NCBI GenBank assembly: GCA_016795245.1
Contig: JAEUIA010000086.1
Span: 1-64,000, forward strand
Reading direction: 5' to 3'
Length of the DNA stretch: 64,000 bases
Source of the DNA: Planctomycetota bacterium
Lineage (GTDB): Bacteria > Planctomycetota > UBA1135 > GCA-002686595
The notes under the pieces: model-generated
What the model was told of the DNA's origin: nothing
The model's database searches: none
What the model saw: only the letters and a program-made list of their open reading frames with translations
Shown: piece by piece, positions 61,113 through 64,000 of the stretch
How the letters are laid out: each line of letters opens with the position of its first letter
Position numbering within the stretch: position 1 is the stretch's first letter
Made by a program: the position numbers and the translations under genes

Positions 61113-62855
61113 GTGTCCAAGGTACTTCTCTCGAGCCTCTACATCTGCGCCGTGGCGGGCGTGCTCCTGTTCGTTTCGAGCCGCATCCCCGAGCAGCCCA
61201 CACCCGAGCAATTGGAGCGAGCGGTGTGGATCGAAGGACGCGTCGAATTGCCCGCGGAGACGCCGGCCGACGAGCGCGTCGAGATCGTCGCTCACGCGCA
61301 CGGCCTGCCGGATTTCAACGACTTCGCGGCCGGGCTCGATGCTCAGCACGGCTTCAAGGTGGCGTTCGCGCACGACGCGCGCCGCGGTCGGTTGCAGTTG
61401 CGCGGCCGCTACGCATTCAGCGGACAAGAACCGCGCTGGAGACCCGGCGCGAAGCTCGACGACCTGGTGATCAAGCCGCGCCTCGGTGCCTGGGTGCGCG
61501 GCAAGATCCGCGTCCCCGATGGTGTCGGAAGCATCGCCGGCGAGGAGATCGTCTTCGAAGGCATCCCGCAGAGTTCCGGCCAGAGCTTGTCGAAGCGCAG
61601 AGCGCGCATCGCGCCCGATCACTCGTTCGAGCTCGGCGGACTCGATTGCGATTCCATTTGGAGCGCGCGCCTGATCGTCACGGCGCTCCAACCGCTCTTC
61701 GTCGAGAACATCCCCGCGACTCCGGGCAGGCGCACGGATCTAGAATGGAGCCTGCGCCGCGGCGCGACGTTGCGCGGCCGCGTGGTCGACGAAGCGGGCG
61801 CTCCGTTGGCCGGTGTGCACCTGGCATTCGACTGTCGCTCCGAACCTCTGGCGCCGCTGCCGGCCGATGTCGCCGCCGGTTGCGCGACCGACCGCAACGG
61901 CGCGTTCACCGTGCGCGGGCTGTACCCGGGCGACGTGCTCGTGCGCGCGGCGCGCGACGGGTACCTGACGTCGCGTCTGGAAATCGAGGATCTGGCCGAC
62001 GGCGCGGTGCGCGAGAACTTGTCCATCGTGTTGCGCGCGGGCGTGGTGCTGCGCGGGCGGATCGTGGACCCTTCCGGTCTGCCGGCCGAGAAGGCGCTCG
62101 TGCGCGTCACACAGAAATCACCCGGCGCGAAGCCGTACGAGCGCGAGGTCGAAACCGACGCGGACGGCAAGTTCACCTGTACCGGGCTGACAGAAGCCAG
62201 AGTTCAGATCCACGTGACGCGCAAGCTGGCCGCGCGCAGTTGGAAGGCCGCGCGATCAGACGTCGATCCGGCCGCCGAGGATCTCGTGCTCACACTGGCG
62301 GAGCGTTACTCCCTGCGCGGGCGCGTGCACGACGACCTGGGGCGCACGATCCTGCGCTACACCGCGGGCGTGCGGCGATCCGATGACACGGATCCGCACT
62401 CGGTGGCGCGTACGATCGACGTCAAGCGCAGCGACGGCTGGTTCGAGATCGACGACCTCGAAGGCGGCGACTGGGACGTGTTCACGTACGGCCGCGGGAT
62501 CATCTACCAGCCTGCGCGACGCGTCACGGTTCCGTACACGGGCGAGCCGCTCGTGTTCGTCGTGCGCAGGCCCGCGACGGTCGCCGGACACGTGCTGAAC
62601 GCCGACCGCACTCCCGCCGGACGCGCGGTGGTCGAGGTGGAGTGGGAGCGCCCTGCACTTCTCGGCGGCACAGTCAATACGGAGCGCGCGAACGTGCGCT
62701 CAGCGCCCGACGGCAAATTCGAGATCACCGAGGTCTACCCCGGGCGCGTGCGCGTGTTCGCCGCGACGGAGGAAGGTCTGAAATCCGTGCCGATTTCGTT
62801 CGAAATGACATCGGGCGAGAAGCGCACCGACGTCGAAGTCGTGCTGACCCCCTGA
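61113..62855 (+). CDS. Carboxypeptidase-regulatory-like domain protein
   Basis: A 580-residue membrane-anchored protein (N-terminal helix SLYICAVAGVLLFVSS). Several CarboxypepD_reg-like beta-sandwich repeats follow, each with GxVxDxxGxPLxGVxV... and a TDxxGxFxxxGL segment (for example residues 225-275 and 305-375). No peptidase domain. GTG start. Probably a cell-surface or periplasmic structural protein. A paralogue follows 10 bases downstream, so the two form a unit. Confidence 0.75.
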   Translation: MSKVLLSSLYICAVAGVLLFVSSRIPEQPTPEQLERAVWIEGRVELPAETPADERVEIVAHAHGLPDFNDFAAGLDAQHGFKVAFAHDARRGRLQLRGRYAFSGQEPRWRPGAKLDDLVIKPRLGAWVRGKIRVPDGVGSIAGEEIVFEGIPQSSGQSLSKRRARIAPDHSFELGGLDCDSIWSARLIVTALQPLFVENIPATPGRRTDLEWSLRRGATLRGRVVDEAGAPLAGVHLAFDCRSEPLAPLPADVAAGCATDRNGAFTVRGLYPGDVLVRAARDGYLTSRLEIEDLADGAVRENLSIVLRAGVVLRGRIVDPSGLPAEKALVRVTQKSPGAKPYEREVETDADGKFTCTGLTEARVQIHVTRKLAARSWKAARSDVDPAAEDLVLTLAERYSLRGRVHDDLGRTILRYTAGVRRSDDTDPHSVARTIDVKRSDGWFEIDDLEGGDWDVFTYGRGIIYQPARRVTVPYTGEPLVFVVRRPATVAGHVLNADRTPAGRAVVEVEWERPALLGGTVNTERANVRSAPDGKFEITEVYPGRVRVFAATEEGLKSVPISFEMTSGEKRTDVEVVLTP

Positions 62856-62865
62856 CGCACCGCTC

Positions 62866-64000
62866 ATGCAACGCCGCGCAACGCTCCTGATCGCTCTGCT
62901 CATTCCGATCGCGGGCCTGTTCCTGTGGCTCGCGTTCGGATTGAAGCCGGACGTGTCGACAGGCGACCGCAGCCTCGGGCCCACGGGCCCGCTGCGTGTT
63001 GGATCCGGTGTGGAATCGCACGGCGAACTCGCAGCTCCGCCCAAGGACGCGCTCGCGCCCGCACCGGTGACCGCCGCACGCACGCGCGCTGAACCGCGGG
63101 ACGTGGGCACGCTCGATCCGCTGCTCGATCCGGAATTGCGCGTGGCCTCGTGGGTCGAGGGGCGCGTCGAGTTCGCGGCCAACACGCCGCCGGACGAGGT
63201 CGCGTTCGTCGTCGCGCGCGGTCGCGAGTTCGAAGCGCGCCCGCTCTACCGCGGCAAGGTCGGCCCGGACGGCCGCTTCCGCGTCGCCTTCTCGAAGGGC
63301 ACGCGCGTCGGCTGGTTGCAGATCAGCGCGCGCTACAACTTCCTGTCGCAGGAACTCGCCGTGCGCCCGGCATCGCCGCCTGACGACATCGTGCTCAAGG
63401 GCACTCTGGGCGGGCTCGTGCGCGGACGCATCAGCGTCCCGACCGACGGGCTCGAATTCCTCGCCGACATGCTGGCCGGCGACGTATCGGCGGGCGAGTT
63501 CCCGTTTGATTTTTTTGCGCTCGGTCGCACGCGCGGGTCCATCGCCGAGGACCTCTCCTACGAGATCGGCGGGATCGAGGCCGCCGCCGAGCGCAACGTG
63601 ATGCTCAAGGCGCGCGGATTCGTGCCGCTCTCCGTGTCCGGTGTGGAGGTCGAAGCCGGCCGCGTGAAGATCCTGGACCTCGCGCCCGAACTCGGACTGC
63701 GCGTGCTCGGCCGCGTCGTCGACGAGAGCGGCGCGCCCGTCGTCGAAGCACGCGTGTCGCCGAGCTACCGCGGCGAGATCAAGCCGCAATTCCTGTTCGG
63801 CTCAGGCTCCGTGACGACGGACGAGGACGGGCGATTTCGTTTGGTCGGTTTGGCTCCCGGTGACCTGGCCGTCATCGTGCAGAAGAGCGGTTTCGAGCCC
63901 CTCGTGCATGCGCTAGGTCCGCGCGCGAGCGGAGCTTTGATCGCGGACCTGGCGCTCGTCCTCAGCCAGGGTCAAGTGATCACGGGTCGCGTGCTGTACG
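62866..64000 (+). CDS. Carboxypeptidase-regulatory-like domain protein, cut by window end
   Basis: Open from the ATG at 62866 to the window end (378 codons seen, no stop). It has an N-terminal transmembrane helix (LLIALLIPIAGLFLWLAF), then repeats like those of the upstream gene (RVASWVEGRVEF against ERAVWIEGRVEL; RVLGRVVDESGAPV, TTDEDGRFRLVGL). A tandem paralogue with the same topology. The C-terminal part lies outside the window. Confidence 0.7.
   Translation, partial: MQRRATLLIALLIPIAGLFLWLAFGLKPDVSTGDRSLGPTGPLRVGSGVESHGELAAPPKDALAPAPVTAARTRAEPRDVGTLDPLLDPELRVASWVEGRVEFAANTPPDEVAFVVARGREFEARPLYRGKVGPDGRFRVAFSKGTRVGWLQISARYNFLSQELAVRPASPPDDIVLKGTLGGLVRGRISVPTDGLEFLADMLAGDVSAGEFPFDFFALGRTRGSIAEDLSYEIGGIEAAAERNVMLKARGFVPLSVSGVEVEAGRVKILDLAPELGLRVLGRVVDESGAPVVEARVSPSYRGEIKPQFLFGSGSVTTDEDGRFRLVGLAPGDLAVIVQKSGFEPLVHALGPRASGALIADLALVLSQGQVITGRVLY

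Overview
The window is GC-rich, densely coding bacterial chromosome. Several protein types point to Planctomycetota, probably a marine or Poly30-like lineage (inference; no marker gene is present). These are a Ser/Thr kinase-WD40 protein paired with an ECF sigma factor, secreted proteins with Cys-rich CFGDG...CPCGN domains and a DCN-NG-D...NGIPDECE calcium-type motif, an ASPIC/FG-GAP protein, a HEAT-VWA protein and carboxypeptidase-regulatory-like surface proteins. No tRNA, rRNA, CRISPR array or prophage was seen.

Layout. 0-0.26 kb: end of a GC-homopolymer-rich repeat block, then a small zinc-ribbon ORF. 0.67-5.9 kb: an iscR-iscS-iscU-iscA-hscB-hscA-iscX iron-sulfur operon behind a perfect palindrome; no ferredoxin gene. 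6.2-7.6 kb (minus): phosphoglycerate mutase and a cyclodeaminase-like protein. 8.0-16.8 kb (plus): a GT5 glycogen-synthase-like protein with altered catalytic motifs, a ROK sugar kinase, an ABC exporter pair and a translationally coupled glcDEF glycolate oxidase, closed by a 20-bp perfect hairpin. 16.9-30.8 kb (minus): membrane-anchored hypotheticals, an M42-like peptidase, fatty-acid/acyl-CoA enzymes, a HEAT-VWA protein, a 5'-nucleotidase, a MuiA-like DUF4139 protein, and a coupled TPR lipoprotein-CRTAC1-MFS unit. 30.9-37 kb: flavin reductase, SthA transhydrogenase, UPRTase, aminotransferase, a helix-hairpin-helix-like protein and a FlhG/MinD-like ATPase.

37.0-39.7 kb is a non-coding repeat island. 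An IS110-family (IS1111-group) element sits exactly in the centre of an 11-bp palindrome within one copy of a dispersed repeat. Next to it lies an array of degenerate ~34-nt units, which recurs as an inverted pair at 54.3-54.7 kb. 39.7-47.4 kb holds a two-component system, a thioredoxin-TPR protein, an ACE-like M2 peptidase that has lost its zinc ligands, and a TMTC-like membrane protein with TPRs. 47.5-56.6 kb (minus) has two tandem paralogous secreted proteins, a NapH-type ferredoxin fused to TPRs, and a third secreted protein sharing the same C-terminal domain. 56.8-64 kb has the kinase-WD40/ECF divergent pair and two carboxypeptidase-regulatory-like proteins, the last cut by the window end.

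The strongest leads are the IS1111 element with its precise palindromic target, the two unexplained repeat families, and the two apparent pseudoenzymes (GT5 and M2).
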